The notes beneath the pieces were generated by a model. The model did no database searches and was not told the origin of the DNA. It saw only the letters and a program-made list of their open reading frames with translations. The position numbers and the translations under genes were made by a program. Source: Desulfovibrio sp. An276 (GTDB taxonomy: Bacteria > Desulfobacterota > Desulfovibrionia > Desulfovibrionales > Desulfovibrionaceae). From it: DNA of 64,000 bases. Below are positions 26,997-34,541 of the stretch, in pieces. The stretch's first letter is position 1, and each line of letters starts with the position of its first letter. The DNA is taken from the NCBI RefSeq assembly GCF_002159665.1, contig NZ_NFJC01000009.1, positions 1-64,000 of the forward strand, written 5' to 3'.

Positions 26997-27060
26997 TCCC
27001 TCCAACCTATAAACACTCTAACCGTCGCTTCCCAATATTCTATTGACAGGCTTTTACGTT

Positions 27061-27411
27061 ATGCTTGAGAAAATCAAACAAATACTCCCGTCAATAGTCT
27101 TTGGAATCGCCTTCGGATGGATATTCTACCTGCATGGCGAGATTTCCGATCTGCGGGACATAAACAGCCAGTTGCAGGATTCTATGCATGCCTACAACGG
27201 GCTGATAACCGAGTGGTACAACGAGTCACAGCGTTTTTGCGAGCGGAGGACAGCAATACATGAGGCGCTTGCTGCGAATAGCAGTCCTGAGTGGGATGCT
27301 GCTGAGTTGCCTGCTTCTTACCTCCGGGTGCTCGAAGAAGCCGGTATCTACAATGCCACCGGCAGTGCTGATGCAAGAGGTACCGGTTCCCAAACTGACG
27401 GGCACGACTAA
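27061..27411 (+). CDS. Inner-membrane spanin (Rz-like)
   Basis: From ATG 27061 (a TTG at 27043 is less likely) the 116-aa protein has one N-terminal transmembrane helix (about 9-24) and a periplasmic helical region (DLRDINSQLQDSMHAYNGL). This is the usual layout of a phage i-spanin. The strongest evidence is context: a small lipoprotein gene overlaps its 3' half in the +1 frame. Spanins fuse inner and outer membranes at the last step of lysis. No endolysin or holin was recognised nearby. Confidence 0.75.
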   Translation: MLEKIKQILPSIVFGIAFGWIFYLHGEISDLRDINSQLQDSMHAYNGLITEWYNESQRFCERRTAIHEALAANSSPEWDAAELPASYLRVLEEAGIYNATGSADARGTGSQTDGHD

Positions 27412-27523
27412 CAAGGATTTGCTGGATTTTGCGCTAGGCGCAGAGGCGGCAGCCCTGAAGCTGAATTATAACATGGGTTGTCTGCGGGAATGGTATGCTG
27501 ATCAGGAAAGTGGCAGAAGATAA
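27260..27523 (+). CDS. Outer-membrane lipoprotein spanin (Rz1-like)
   Basis: An 87-aa lipoprotein precursor: basic start MRRLLR, hydrophobic stretch, lipobox LTSGC with Cys24, then a Pro-rich segment (PVSTMPPAVLMQEVPVPK), as in o-spanins. It begins inside the Rz-like gene in the +1 frame and extends past its end, the overlapping arrangement typical of Rz/Rz1 pairs. The pair implies a Gram-negative host. Confidence 0.78.
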   Translation: MRRLLRIAVLSGMLLSCLLLTSGCSKKPVSTMPPAVLMQEVPVPKLTGTTNKDLLDFALGAEAAALKLNYNMGCLREWYADQESGRR

Positions 27524-27986
27524 TAAACCGGGATTTTTCGGCAGAATAAAAAACCGGCTCGGCAAGTACATGCCACGTCCGATTGCAGACAAGTACAACG
27601 CAGCATCTCAGTGGCTGGAAAAGAGAAACTTAAAGCCGGGCAGTTTGCTTCTCGGTCCCGGTTTGACGGCTTACTTCGCCGGAAGTGAGCTGGCTAATGG
27701 ACGATCAATAGGTGAAGTTACAGCAGAAAATGCTGGTTTCTGGGCAGCGAATAAAGGCTTCACGCGTTTAATGGATAGGCTGCCAAAGTTCAAGGGAAAG
27801 AGTGCTGTTACAGCTATTGGCAGTTTTGTCGCAGGAATACCTGCATCTATGGCAGCAAGCAGTTTTGCCGCCAAGCATATGCCAATAGTAAGACTCACAA
27901 CACCAACAATGGAGCAATACGGGGAACAGCTGATGCAGAAAACCTCTGCCCGTATCGCAAGTAAATACACCTATCGGAGATACTAG
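27495..27986 (+). CDS. Hypothetical head-module protein, glycine/alanine-rich
   Basis: A 163-aa protein without a recognised family. The start overlaps the Rz1 gene by 29 bases. It begins MLIRKVAEDN, carrying the K-x-A motif shared by its neighbours, then a basic region (GRIKNRLGKYMP). Two weakly hydrophobic Gly/Ala segments follow (about 52-67 and 105-127), and the end is basic. It is the first of a run of small proteins of this kind. Possible roles include internal head proteins or membrane-active ejection proteins; the sequence does not decide. Confidence 0.6.
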   Translation: MLIRKVAEDNKPGFFGRIKNRLGKYMPRPIADKYNAASQWLEKRNLKPGSLLLGPGLTAYFAGSELANGRSIGEVTAENAGFWAANKGFTRLMDRLPKFKGKSAVTAIGSFVAGIPASMAASSFAAKHMPIVRLTTPTMEQYGEQLMQKTSARIASKYTYRRY

Positions 27987-27990
27987 TATT

Positions 27991-28329
27991 ATGATGGATA
28001 AAGTGGCAATGCTGAAGGAAGCCGAAGTTGCTGGTGTCCTGTCAGCTTTTGTTGACCATGGTTACATGGAAAAGATGGCCAGCGATGAGTTTAGTGGTCT
28101 GGTCGAAAAGGTTGCTGAGAATCTCGATGATTCATATACCGTTGAGGACATTGCGTCTGTTACTGATGCTGTTCTTGGTGGCTCTATGGATAAGACAGCT
28201 GAGGAGCAGTTTATTGATGAGATTGCTCCCAGCATGGGATACCTGTACATGGCAAAGCTTGCAGAAGAGATTGACGGCGATGAGTGTGATGCTCTCGCTG
28301 ATGAGTATCTCTCTGAGCTGCTTGGGTAA
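27991..28329 (+). CDS. Small acidic helical protein with five K-x-A motifs
   Basis: A 112-aa acidic, helical protein of unknown family. It contains DKVAML, EKMASDE, EKVAENL, DKTAEEQ and AKLAEEI, roughly one motif per 20 residues. The motif resembles those in the prohead protease and scaffold-like protein of the same cluster. No membrane segment. It could be an internal scaffold or a protease substrate cut into small peptides. The downstream gene follows 19 bases later. Confidence 0.6.
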   Translation: MMDKVAMLKEAEVAGVLSAFVDHGYMEKMASDEFSGLVEKVAENLDDSYTVEDIASVTDAVLGGSMDKTAEEQFIDEIAPSMGYLYMAKLAEEIDGDECDALADEYLSELLG

Positions 28330-28348
28330 ATTTTGAGAAGTCACGCAT

Positions 28349-28807
28349 ATGTCTTTAGTACAAACAATTGGTGAGAAAGCCAGGAAATACAAATACCCGC
28401 TTATTGCTACTGCCGGTATAGGCGCAATTGCTGGTACTACAGGCTTTGTACGCAGGTACAACAGGCGTAAGCGTGAAGAAGCGTATATTGCTGAATTGCT
28501 CAGAAGAAACGCAGCTAAGCCTATGGAAAAAAATGCCTTTGGGCTGATTGGTGGTATAAAGGGACTTATTACTAGTCCAACAATGCGTAATATCGCTTCC
28601 AAAGGACTTGGCTATGCAGGAGCTGGGCTGCGCAGGGCCGGGGTGCTGGCTGGACGTGCTGGCAGATACTTAAAAAGTTTGAGTGGAAGAATCGCCAATC
28701 CTGCTGGAAATACCACTGCCGTAAGAGCCCTGCCAGCAGCCAGAAAACCACTGGGCATAACAGCAGATGCTGGCCCAATTTATAACACAACAGTTAGGTA
28801 CGCATAG
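28349..28807 (+). CDS. Hypothetical membrane-type head-module protein
   Basis: A 152-aa protein of unknown family. One hydrophobic helix at about 16-31 (PLIATAGIGAIAGTTGFV) is followed by a very basic stretch (RRYNRRKREEAY), then MEKNAFG and a Gly-rich region (GYAGAGLRRAGVLAGRAGRY). The layout, one helix plus basic flanks and a K-x-A motif, is shared with the next gene. A role inside the capsid or in DNA ejection is possible, by inference. Confidence 0.55.
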   Translation: MSLVQTIGEKARKYKYPLIATAGIGAIAGTTGFVRRYNRRKREEAYIAELLRRNAAKPMEKNAFGLIGGIKGLITSPTMRNIASKGLGYAGAGLRRAGVLAGRAGRYLKSLSGRIANPAGNTTAVRALPAARKPLGITADAGPIYNTTVRYA

Positions 28808-28830
28808 TAGCTACACATAAGAGGGATATA

Positions 28831-29097
28831 ATGAGTTATTTTCTGGAAAAGTTTGCAGAAAGCAGGCCGCAGAATGTTCCTGCCATCAGCAAAAAGAATC
28901 AGCGCAGGTCAGAGCAGGTTGGTGCGACCAAGGCGCAGAAGAGTGAGATTATGAAGCGTAAGGCCAAGAACAAGCTCAAGACTGTTCTCGACCATCTTTC
29001 ACGCAATAAGCTGAAGTACGGTATTGGTGCTGGTGCTCTTGGTTTGGCTGGCCTCGGCGGTATCGGTTACAAGATGTATAAGGATAGAAACAAGTAA
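28831..29097 (+). CDS. Small basic protein with C-terminal transmembrane helix
   Basis: An 88-aa protein of unknown family. It starts MSYFLEKFAES (K-x-A motif), continues with a highly basic middle (KRKAKNKLK), and ends with a single glycine-rich transmembrane helix (YGIGAGALGLAGLGGIGYKM, about 62-81). AGAGGG precedes the ATG. A strong terminator follows 25 bases later, so it ends the first head-module transcript. Confidence 0.58.
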   Translation: MSYFLEKFAESRPQNVPAISKKNQRRSEQVGATKAQKSEIMKRKAKNKLKTVLDHLSRNKLKYGIGAGALGLAGLGGIGYKMYKDRNK

Positions 29098-29121
29098 TTG
29101 TTTGCCATACCTTAGTTTCCA

Positions 29122-29160
29122 AAGGGCCTTAATGCGCCTGAGCGCATTAAGGCCCTTTTC
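29122..29160. terminator. Strong terminator
   Basis: AAGGGCCTTAATGCGC (29122-29137) pairs perfectly over 16 bases with GCGCATTAAGGCCCTT (29142-29157) around CTGA, followed by TTC. The A-rich and T-rich flanks would let it act in both directions. It divides the small-protein block from the 667-aa gene. Confidence 0.85.
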
Positions 29161-29178
29161 AAAAAAGAGAAGTACAAA

Positions 29179-31182
29179 ATGCCCATCTCCCCTACAGTAA
29201 GCGCTTGGATGCAAAATGCCCAGGATGCGCAACCTGGCATGGATACAGAGAGTCTTTTCCGAAAAAGTTTTCAAGATCAAGCGTTTAACGCATTACGAGC
29301 AAAGGCATCAGCAATTCTGTCCTATGTAGTGACATTCAAGGTCATTGATACAGATGTTGACAATGGTGATGCCTTTGGGACTTTCGCTATATCCTGTGGA
29401 AGTGACCTTGTATTTATACCAGTTGTTATGACAGCTGGCTCCATTACCTCTTGCGAGATGGTGTATTTGCGCTCAGAGGATCGCTTTGTTCCGTTAAATG
29501 ATAACTATATCAAGGATATAGTAAACAAAAACAATGGATCCATGGGTGAGGTGATGACTAAGGACGTTCGTGTTGAGGACACGCGCAAGATGTTCCGCAA
29601 CCTTGTTCGTCCCCCGGCGTCATCAAATGTCGTTCTTGCCTCAAATCGTATTGATATTTCCGAGCTTCCTGATTCAGCCAAGGACAAGCTCGTCGGCTAC
29701 TTCAATGAGCATCCACAGGAATTGGCCAAGATAGCTGCATTTTACCCTATCGACGTGTTTTCAGAGAGGCTATCCAAAAAGGCTGTTGTTGAGGAAGAGT
29801 CTACAGAACCGATTGCTCTTACCACTGCCACTGTCACCAAGGAAGCAGCAGAGAAGCTGACCGATGAAGAGCGAACCACCCTTCTCTCTCGTGGCTGGCT
29901 CATCAAGGGTGCGAAAGACGAGACAAAGCTGGTTATTGACCCCGACAATTTCGGTGCTGAGCTTGAGAACTGGATTTCCGAGTTCAATTACGACAAGCTT
30001 CAGACCAGCACAGGCGTTGTCTGCGGTGATGTCGTCAGGTTTACTGGTGGGCATTTTGAATATACTCCTGCGGTCGTTTTGGCAAAGACTACATCAGAAT
30101 TTCCTTTTGGAGCTACGCTGATCACTGATGACAGCAGCAGATCCGATAGGGTTAAGAGTATCCTGCTTGCTCACGAGCATAATCCCTCCAAGGGTGAGCT
30201 CCTTGATTTTGGATTTGTGCAGATCGATGGATTAAAGGGGCAGCTCGACAAGCAGTTCAAGAATGATTGCTGTGGGCGAGTCGACATAATAGTGCCCAGG
30301 AAGCACGGCGGTTGGCGTTATCTGGATAACATATGGGTTGAGAAGGAATCGACCATGTGTGTTGAACTGGAGAACGGTGATTACCGTCTTTCCAACAATA
30401 GCCACGAGGTTTTCGATATTGTATCGGGAATCACATATGGTGCTCTGTGTGCTGACGGAGTGAAGACAATCCTTCCCAAAACAGCATTGTTCAGGGTTTC
30501 GCCCATCAAAGATAATGCTGTAAGTGGGATTATCCCTACCATGCAGGTGTTGTTTGATATCCTGCGCTACCATGGTGTTGTCCTGAAGATTAACAGGTCT
30601 CAGGGCGGAACAAGTATTACGGACAGCTCTGTACAGAAGACAGCCTCTTTTGCCTCTGATGGTGATGCGGCAGTCTGGCTGCATGACCAGTACAATCTCT
30701 CTGACAGGCAGATAGCGGATACCCTCGGACGGGAAAAGTCGTTTGTCATCACCAAGTTGGCCGCAGGTCTTATGCAGCCTGTACAGCCCGGCTTGCAGAC
30801 TCCTATGCCGGTACCACAACCCCAGCAGCCTCAGCAAATTTTGCCGCAGGGCAATGCTCAGGTTTCAGTGCAGACATTCAATCCCGGAGCGATGGAGCCG
30901 TTTATCAGAATGCAAGATCCGGATATGGTGGATGTTGGCATTCTGGCTTCTTTTGCTGGTGATCCAGATGTTCGGGCATTGCTTGTCGACTACCTTCCCG
31001 ATTTTCTATCAGTCATGGACCGTATCGGTAGAATCATATTGCTGTTCAATATCCAGAAAACCGAGCTGGAGAAGATTTATCGCTCCGACAAGCTTAATGA
31101 GCTGACACAGAATTGCCGACGGGTGTTCAAAATTGTTGGCGATTTGGTAAGAGCGCTTAAAGTATACATCAATATGGCATAG
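29179..31182 (+). CDS. Large phage structural protein, unknown (667 aa)
   Basis: A 667-aa protein that I do not recognise. The N-terminal two thirds look mixed alpha/beta (YVVTFKVIDTDVDNGDAFGT, GGWRYLDNIWVEKES). A middle region has K-x-A motifs (ELAKIAAF, LSKKAVVEEE, VTKEAAEKL, VQKTASFASDG). A Pro/Gln-rich linker sits at about 530-560 (PMPVPQPQQPQQ), and the C-terminus is helical. It precedes the protease and capsid genes, where a portal or a large inner head protein would be expected, but no portal signature is visible. A four-base gap separates it from the next gene. Confidence 0.65.
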   Translation: MPISPTVSAWMQNAQDAQPGMDTESLFRKSFQDQAFNALRAKASAILSYVVTFKVIDTDVDNGDAFGTFAISCGSDLVFIPVVMTAGSITSCEMVYLRSEDRFVPLNDNYIKDIVNKNNGSMGEVMTKDVRVEDTRKMFRNLVRPPASSNVVLASNRIDISELPDSAKDKLVGYFNEHPQELAKIAAFYPIDVFSERLSKKAVVEEESTEPIALTTATVTKEAAEKLTDEERTTLLSRGWLIKGAKDETKLVIDPDNFGAELENWISEFNYDKLQTSTGVVCGDVVRFTGGHFEYTPAVVLAKTTSEFPFGATLITDDSSRSDRVKSILLAHEHNPSKGELLDFGFVQIDGLKGQLDKQFKNDCCGRVDIIVPRKHGGWRYLDNIWVEKESTMCVELENGDYRLSNNSHEVFDIVSGITYGALCADGVKTILPKTALFRVSPIKDNAVSGIIPTMQVLFDILRYHGVVLKINRSQGGTSITDSSVQKTASFASDGDAAVWLHDQYNLSDRQIADTLGREKSFVITKLAAGLMQPVQPGLQTPMPVPQPQQPQQILPQGNAQVSVQTFNPGAMEPFIRMQDPDMVDVGILASFAGDPDVRALLVDYLPDFLSVMDRIGRIILLFNIQKTELEKIYRSDKLNELTQNCRRVFKIVGDLVRALKVYINMA

Positions 31183-31186
31183 AGTT

Positions 31187-31882
31187 GTGAGAACACGTCA
31201 GAAATCAGTTGATCACAGGGCGTTGGCCATAAGAAACGGGACCAAGCCAAAGACGGATGCTGAAAAGCAGTATGCTACCTGGATCTCCGGCAAGGATGTA
31301 CCGCTTGAGTACGAAATTGCGTTTTCTACTTATGAGGACTTCAAGCGGAGAGAGAAGCTGGAGAGCCTTCTGATTGGATCGTGTCCCGATGATGTCTTTG
31401 AGCATGCCCTATCCTTCCCTACCAAGTCTATAGATGTATACAAAGCACTGTTTTTTGACACCAGTGTTCTTCACACTGACATAGACAAGCTTGTATTCGC
31501 TCAAAATTATTACATAAACACGGTAGGGAAGGACGTGCCTCCAGTAGACAACTACGTTTTGCGTGGGCTTAATCAGGGGTACCAGGTACTGCTTCTTTCT
31601 TACTGCAATCTGGTACCTACGCAAGCAGAGGCGTTGAATATCCTGAAACGTGTGTTCGCCGGAGCCATATTCAAGGCTACCTCTGTCCAATTTACCGGTA
31701 TGGGAACAAATATTGACAAGAGGGCAATAGAGCATTGCCAGTTGGCACTGAAGATCCTTGAGACGATGGATGACCTGAAAAGCGATTCCGAGGATAACGC
31801 TACAGCGTATGTACATTTTGTATCTGTACTCAAGGACACAGGATCAATACCGAAAGATTTTACACCGGAGAAAATTGTCTGA
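31187..31882 (+). CDS. Hypothetical phage protein, helical (231 aa)
   Basis: A 231-aa mostly helical protein starting with GTG at 31187, without recognised family, membrane segment or K-x-A motif. It lies four bases after the 667-aa gene, and its TGA overlaps the next ATG by one base, so the three are probably translated as a unit. It may be a neck or head-completion protein; there is no direct support. Confidence 0.6.
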   Translation: MRTRQKSVDHRALAIRNGTKPKTDAEKQYATWISGKDVPLEYEIAFSTYEDFKRREKLESLLIGSCPDDVFEHALSFPTKSIDVYKALFFDTSVLHTDIDKLVFAQNYYINTVGKDVPPVDNYVLRGLNQGYQVLLLSYCNLVPTQAEALNILKRVFAGAIFKATSVQFTGMGTNIDKRAIEHCQLALKILETMDDLKSDSEDNATAYVHFVSVLKDTGSIPKDFTPEKIV

Positions 31883-32664
31883 TGATACTCCTTCCCTCAA
31901 ATAGTACAGATTTCAAGTCGTTTGCCTCTACAGTAGTGGATGAGCATGAGAATTCGGGCAAGAGTATCGAAGATTGCCTGGTTGAAGCTTCCGAGAAGCG
32001 CAAGCTTACTCCAGAGGAGATAAAGCGTCTGGTGGAAAAGACGAACACTGAGCTCTCCTTGCGTCATCTTCGTGGAGATAACAAGAAAGATTCCTTCGCT
32101 CTTGCGAGCTCAGCCAACGTTATCAAGCGCACACACGGTGATACAGAAAATAAAGAGGCATCAGTGGAAAAGACCGCCAGTTTGCCTACTACCAGATCAT
32201 ATAACTACGGTGACTGGTCCCTTCCCACAGTTGGAACAATGAAGGTTGCCGAGCAGCATATTGTGTCTTCCAGTGAGGTATTCCAGCTTAAAAAAGAGTA
32301 CGAAGCGGCAAAGCTTGAGAAGATGGCACTGGAAGTGCGTCTTCAGGATAATCTGGACTGGCTTGTGAAGTCATTGCAGAAGAGAGAAGCACCCGATTTC
32401 GGCAAGTTCGCGTCAGACGCAATATCCTTGTATGGAAACACCGCGCAACTGGTTATGGTTCACCTGGCTAATGCCTTGGGGAAACAGAATATCGCCAAGG
32501 TTGCCGAGCGCGCTGTGGTTGACGATACGTCAGACTACATGAATAAGGTAAAGCAGGTTTGCGAAGATACTTCTGCACTTCTTAAGCAGTCACAGCTGGT
32601 TGATCAGTTGGGTCAGCTTGTGGATACGACAAAGAAAGCTATTCAGAAGGCTGTGTCATGCTAA
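31882..32664 (+). CDS. Hypothetical head-module protein with coiled-coil (260 aa)
   Basis: A 260-aa protein of unknown family. A helical N-terminus is followed by a K-x-A motif and a distinctive segment (VEKTASLPTTRS, then YNYGDWSLPTVG, about 94-117). That segment resembles the end of the small protein at 41097 (TKRASFDYGTLGDE). A long coiled-coil follows (about 135-175), with FGKFASDA and IAKVAERAV further on. The stop overlaps the next start. It may be a scaffold or inner head protein, since it shares features with the pre-capsid small genes. Confidence 0.6.
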   Translation: MILLPSNSTDFKSFASTVVDEHENSGKSIEDCLVEASEKRKLTPEEIKRLVEKTNTELSLRHLRGDNKKDSFALASSANVIKRTHGDTENKEASVEKTASLPTTRSYNYGDWSLPTVGTMKVAEQHIVSSSEVFQLKKEYEAAKLEKMALEVRLQDNLDWLVKSLQKREAPDFGKFASDAISLYGNTAQLVMVHLANALGKQNIAKVAERAVVDDTSDYMNKVKQVCEDTSALLKQSQLVDQLGQLVDTTKKAIQKAVSC

Positions 32665-32987
32665 TTATGGATAACGTTGTCTTGGCCAAAATTGCTCTGG
32701 ATGAGGGTGAGCAGCAGTTCCTCAATCGGCAAATAGAAGGACTGAAATCTGTTGGCAGGGCTGGCAAGGCTGTCGGTTCTGGTATGTACAAAATTGTAAA
32801 GCCCGTAGCTACCGGTGCATTTAATGCTGCTGGGTGGCTGGCTGACAAAGCCGGACAGACAATCGTAAATCACCCTGTCAGATCTTTTGTTGGCGGTCTG
32901 GGTGCTATAGGAACAGCGATGTCGATAGGTGACAGTATCAATAAGGTACAGGATTCTATAGAAAGCGTACCACAACGTTATTTTTAG
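32658..32987 (+). CDS. Small head-module protein sharing a C-terminal motif with the protease gene
   Basis: A 109-aa protein overlapping the previous gene by seven bases. It carries LAKIALDE near the N-terminus and Gly/Ala-rich amphipathic segments. It also has QTIVNHPVRSFVGGLGAIGT (about 69-88), which closely parallels RTIVDHPGVSLLAGGVAG at the C-terminus of the protease at 34542. The shared block suggests a common docking or membrane-association element. Family unknown. Confidence 0.58.
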   Translation: MLIMDNVVLAKIALDEGEQQFLNRQIEGLKSVGRAGKAVGSGMYKIVKPVATGAFNAAGWLADKAGQTIVNHPVRSFVGGLGAIGTAMSIGDSINKVQDSIESVPQRYF

Positions 32988-32997
32988 GTATATACAT

Positions 32998-33432
32998 ATG
33001 AAACGATTTGGCTTGATAAAACGTTACTCTATTGAAAAATCTGCCGGTGATATCAAAGATATGCTGTCAATAGGCGGGGCTGCAGCAAAGATAGGTGTCG
33101 GCATAGTACTTACTGGTGCAGTAATCAAACAAATAATTGATAAAATAAATAATAACGCCAATAAAAAGCGTATCATAGAAGATATAGCGCTTAATGACCC
33201 AACTCTTAAGTCTATAGACAAGAAAAAGCTGATGGAGTGGTACGCTACTATTAACTATTATGCTCCGACTCTGGCTAACGATAAGCACACAGTGTCTGAA
33301 GTTCTCAGGCAATTCGCAATGTTCGGCAAGATTGACATCAATACATTAAAAATGCTGGCAGACACTGAAAAATCTGTGTCAGCGACACACACTAGCAGTA
33401 TTGGTTTATCTGATCTTGTTCGTTTTGTGTAG
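32998..33432 (+). CDS. Hypothetical head-module protein with one membrane helix
   Basis: A 144-aa protein of unknown family. It starts basic (MKRFGLIKRYSIEKSAGD, with the K-x-A motif), has a Gly-rich transmembrane-like helix (about 26-47), and then a soluble helical domain (KKLMEWYATINYYAP). The DNA is more AT-rich than the tail genes. The gene keeps the one-helix plus motif layout of its neighbours. Confidence 0.55.
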   Translation: MKRFGLIKRYSIEKSAGDIKDMLSIGGAAAKIGVGIVLTGAVIKQIIDKINNNANKKRIIEDIALNDPTLKSIDKKKLMEWYATINYYAPTLANDKHTVSEVLRQFAMFGKIDINTLKMLADTEKSVSATHTSSIGLSDLVRFV

Positions 33433-33444
33433 TGGAATAATAAC

Positions 33445-33861
33445 ATGGAAGAGGCAATTCTCAAGAACCTTGGTAGGGCAATTTATATGCATAAGTCATT
33501 GAAAAAAATAGCTGAAAACGCAAAAGAGTCTGTGAATTATCTTAATGGCCTTGGTATGCTTAAGAGCGCTGTAGATGATAACACTGAGCGTAGGGGATAT
33601 CTTGGATTGGCTGGCGCCACCGCAGGCGGACTTGCTGGGTATGGGTTGAGCAAGGCTATTGCAGATAGATATGTCAATCAGGCAAAAGACGATATGCTCG
33701 CAAAGGCAAAAGCGCTTGGGCCAGCAAGGTTTACCCCACAAGAGGGGCGTAAACTGTTAGGTGATTACCTCTCTAAGATAAAGAAGTCCCACGTTGGTGT
33801 TGGTGCAGGAACAGCTGGCCTTGCACTTCTTGGCGGATACCTGGGGTCAAGAGATTGGTAG
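33445..33861 (+). CDS. Hypothetical protein with two glycine-zipper helices
   Basis: A 138-aa protein of unknown family with LKKIAENAK and MLKSAVDDN motifs. It has two glycine-zipper hydrophobic helices (YLGLAGATAGGLAGYGL at about 52-68, and VGVGAGTAGLALLGGYLG at about 117-134) on either side of a basic loop. Such helices can insert into membranes. The next gene starts nine bases after this one ends and shows the same style. Confidence 0.55.
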   Translation: MEEAILKNLGRAIYMHKSLKKIAENAKESVNYLNGLGMLKSAVDDNTERRGYLGLAGATAGGLAGYGLSKAIADRYVNQAKDDMLAKAKALGPARFTPQEGRKLLGDYLSKIKKSHVGVGAGTAGLALLGGYLGSRDW

Positions 33862-33869
33862 GAGCTCAT

Positions 33870-34532
33870 ATGGGCCTGATCACAAAAGTAGCAGATGGTA
33901 ACTTCCTCATTGACAGAATGACTTACGGCGGTAGTCGAGCTGCTAAGCTATCGCCGAAAGAAAAGAAGTATTTACGTAAGCATTATGGGTTATCCGATGA
34001 TGCAGATCTTGGATTGCGTAATGCTGGCCGTGGTGTAGCCGGTGCTCTTATAGGAGGTGCCGTTGGTACTACAGCAGGGGTAGGATTTAACAAGTTGCTT
34101 GAGCGCATCAATAAGGTTAAATCTCCTGTCGGAAGATTACTCGGTGCATCAGGTGGTGGTTTTGTAGGCTCTCTTGCAGGCGAAATTTTGGCAACTAACA
34201 AGTATAGCAAGTCAAATTACGATAAGCTTGTTAAAAAGGCATACATTGACCCTGTAACAGCTGCAATTGTTGGTGCAATCAGAACATCAAACCTTACTGA
34301 TAAAGATAAAGAGAAGTTACGCAAGCGTTATCACTTGGATAAGGATGACAATCTGATGGTGCGCAATATTGGTAGAGGTATTGCCGGAGGAACTCTAGGC
34401 GCTGCGGCTGGAGGAGCACTTGGTATACTTGCTGGAGATCCTAGATTAGGCCCGCTTCTTACTCTTGCTGGTGGTGCTGCAGGCACACAATTGGCTACGA
34501 ATAAATACAGCAAAAGCAACGTCAAAAAGTAG
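33870..34532 (+). CDS. Tandem-duplicated glycine-zipper protein
   Basis: From ATG 33870 (TAGGAG upstream; an earlier GTG at 33855 is less likely) the 220-aa protein consists of two related halves. Each has KYLRKHYGL or EKLRKRYHL, then RNAGRGVAGALIGGAVG or RNIGRGIAGGTLGAAAG, then a second Gly/Ala helix, and ends LATNKYSKSN. The halves are joined by a K-x-A motif (LVKKAYIDP). The glycine zippers suggest membrane insertion. Candidates are an ejection protein or internal virion protein; the family is not recognised. Confidence 0.62.
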   Translation: MGLITKVADGNFLIDRMTYGGSRAAKLSPKEKKYLRKHYGLSDDADLGLRNAGRGVAGALIGGAVGTTAGVGFNKLLERINKVKSPVGRLLGASGGGFVGSLAGEILATNKYSKSNYDKLVKKAYIDPVTAAIVGAIRTSNLTDKDKEKLRKRYHLDKDDNLMVRNIGRGIAGGTLGAAAGGALGILAGDPRLGPLLTLAGGAAGTQLATNKYSKSNVKK

Positions 34533-34541
34533 ACTTGGGAA

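Noticed and set aside
27043..27064. Promoter TTGACA...TATGCT at the spanin start
   Set aside because: Only 10 bases separate the boxes and they overlap the start codon.
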